Source: Theodoxus fluviatilis (lineage: Eukaryota; Mollusca; Gastropoda; Cycloneritida; Neritidae). Taken from it: a DNA stretch of 20,000 bases. The notes below the pieces were generated by a model. It saw only the letters and a program-made list of their open reading frames with translations, searched no databases and was not told the origin of the DNA. Shown here piece by piece: positions 18,858 through 20,000 of this stretch. The stretch is taken from assembly GCA_034096865.1 (NCBI GenBank), contig JAWQFJ010026594.1, forward strand, positions 5,001 through 25,000, in the 5' to 3' direction. A program made the position numbers and the translations under genes. Every line of letters starts with the position of its first letter. Position 1 is the first letter of the stretch.

Positions 18858-18895
<38 letters not shown>
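18709..18895. repeat. Compound (CT)n/(CTGT)n microsatellite, right of LINE
   Basis: (CT)n with GTCT interruptions, then a CTGT block at about 18800-18840, then (CT)n again. This is the same order and motif set as 17062-17313. Confidence 0.97.
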
Positions 18896-18897
<2 letters not shown>

Positions 18898-19227
18898 ACG
18901 TTCATTGCGGCCGTGGTAATGATGAATCATGCAAATGAGCTTGTTGATTTCATTATCAATGCTAAAACCGCAGAGGTACCTTTGGTAAAGCAACGAACAT
19001 ATACAAAACTGATATTTTGAAACTTAAATGAAGGTTATAAAAGAATTGCCACTCTACCGACACAAAGAGGCTGGTATTAAAAAAAGCACCACACATATGA
19101 ACAAGTTAGTGCAGTTCCTGCAATTTGAATGTTTACCTCTCCCTGATTAGACGATGCCGGATTATTAGCTTTAAATAATCATTAAAACAAATTGCTCTTT
19201 GCATGTCTGAGAAGAGGAGGAAATAAA
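18896..19227. other. Unannotated stretch
   Basis: AT-rich. The frame that crosses the microsatellite into this stretch has no domain. Nothing is recognised. Confidence 0.5.
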
Positions 19228-19735
19228 GGTAAAAGTGTGGTTTTATATAGCGACATCACTCATATAAAAATAAGGTAAAGGTGTGATTTTATATAGCGAC
19301 TTTCCACCATTGATCGGTGCTCAAACCGCTTTACACTTTACCCCCTGATCACTGGGCATCTTGATCAATCCTCACTGGTACCTCACAACAAACATAGTGA
19401 CAGACATTTAAGACACACACAGTCAGGTACCAGCATAATTATCTGGATCTCAAACCGCTATACACTTTACCCCCTGATCACTCGGCCTGGGGAGTATTCC
19501 AACCTAATGCTTGCTTACGGCCGCATTCAAGTAGTAATCGCACTACAATGTTCATATTTTATATTTGCCCTCACAGGTACCCTGTTTTACTTCCAGATGG
19601 AAAAAAGTGAGTAAAGCACCTTGCTCAAGGATACTACTCTCGGAACTGCGCAGCTTCGAACCTGGTACCCATCAGCTTCAAGAGACTGCAGGTCAAGCGC
19701 GCTAGCCACTGGACCACGCTATGCCCGGGTGGATG
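19228..19735 (-). mobile_element. tRNA-related SINE or composite repeat
   Basis: On the minus strand the right end carries a tRNA-like head. An A-box match, TGGTCCAGTGGC, corresponds to 19705-19716. A B-box match, GGTTCGAAGC, corresponds to 19653-19662. They are spaced about 54 nt start to start, as in tRNA genes. The head cannot fold as a clean tRNA by eye, so it is a SINE head and not a functional tRNA gene. The body contains a TTGCTCAAGGA motif (about 19621-19631) and two pairs of internal direct repeats. TCAAACCGCTTTACACTTTA at about 19321 recurs with one change at 19451, and a TTTTATATAGCGAC block occurs at about 19241 and 19280. These suggest partial internal duplication or two overlapping copies. 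I cannot name the family. Confidence 0.65.
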
Positions 19736-20000
19736 AACAGCACCTCATGTAGGGTGGAAAGTCTCATTTGTCGCACCATGGCTACCTCAGAACATGCGGT
19801 ACCGACCTGTGGGTTTCCTCACTATTCTGCAACACGCTATATTTTCATGCAAAAAAATACGTGAGCGACTGCTGTCTCCATTGTCCATATCTCTAGCGGT
19901 CACGAGAAATTACAAGCCACTACTTCCGGGCCTAATATTAGAGCGCTAGAGGGACGCACGTCCAAAGTGGATGGGAATCAATGTCGCAAGACGAATGATC
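19736..20000. other. Unannotated window end
   Basis: No coding frame, RNA gene or repeat is recognised up to the window edge. Confidence 0.5.

Noticed and set aside
19653..19716. Functional tRNA gene on the minus strand
   Set aside because: A- and B-box are present, but I could not pair a convincing acceptor stem and anticodon arm, and the head sits at the end of a longer repeat.

Overview
This is eukaryotic, intron-era genomic DNA, almost certainly from an invertebrate animal and plausibly a marine mollusc. That guess rests on the mix of decayed CR1/jockey-like LINE tails, tRNA-related SINE-like repeats with (CAA)n tails, and very abundant long microsatellites. I see no intact host protein gene, no operon, no CRISPR array, no rRNA and no functional tRNA. 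Most long open frames are translations of simple repeats (poly-Thr/Leu/Ser, Thr-His, Cys-Val, Asp-Arg-Gln-Thr, Ile-His-Pro and similar) and carry no coding meaning. Roughly one seventh of the window is tandem simple sequence.

Layout. 1-480: AT-rich flank and one copy of an unnamed dispersed repeat (family A), which runs straight into a ~580 bp (ACT)n array. 1434-1501: G-rich block. 1850-2140: full-length SINE-like element with target-site duplications. 2361-2875: 3' end of a LINE. 3244-3375: cryptic GGTT repeat. 3835-4130: CpG-rich promoter-like block. 4155-4260: poly-G block. 5028-5190: second family A copy. 6230-6361: (CA)n. 6796-6950 and 8621-8790: two copies of a second unnamed repeat (family B). 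7242-8018: a cluster of GTGTC/GACAC palindromes around a (CT)n tract. 9237-9850: a minisatellite with a 25 bp unit and 24 repeat motifs. 10594-11139: a decayed LINE reverse-transcriptase end running into (GA)n. 12159-12252: (GT)n. 12359-12527: a long hairpin. 13058-13520: (GACA)n/(GA)n. 15221-15457: (ATCC)n. 15780-16830: a GC-rich stretch ending in AATAAA plus A13. 17062-18895: a LINE 3' end that hosts a nested SINE-like insertion and lies between two matching (CT)n/(CTGT)n tracts. 19228-19735: a tRNA-related SINE on the minus strand.

The parts do not form a cooperating gene system. What can be reconstructed is an insertion history: a LINE landed in or beside CT-rich simple DNA, a second retroelement with a 15 bp target duplication landed in its 3' UTR, and simple repeats grew next to several retroelement ends. 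The structures least explained by known families are the palindrome cluster at 7.2-8.0 kb, the ~170 bp hairpin at 12.4 kb, the repeat families A and B, and the SINE-like element whose tRNA-like promoter boxes lie about 95 bp inside its fixed 5' end.
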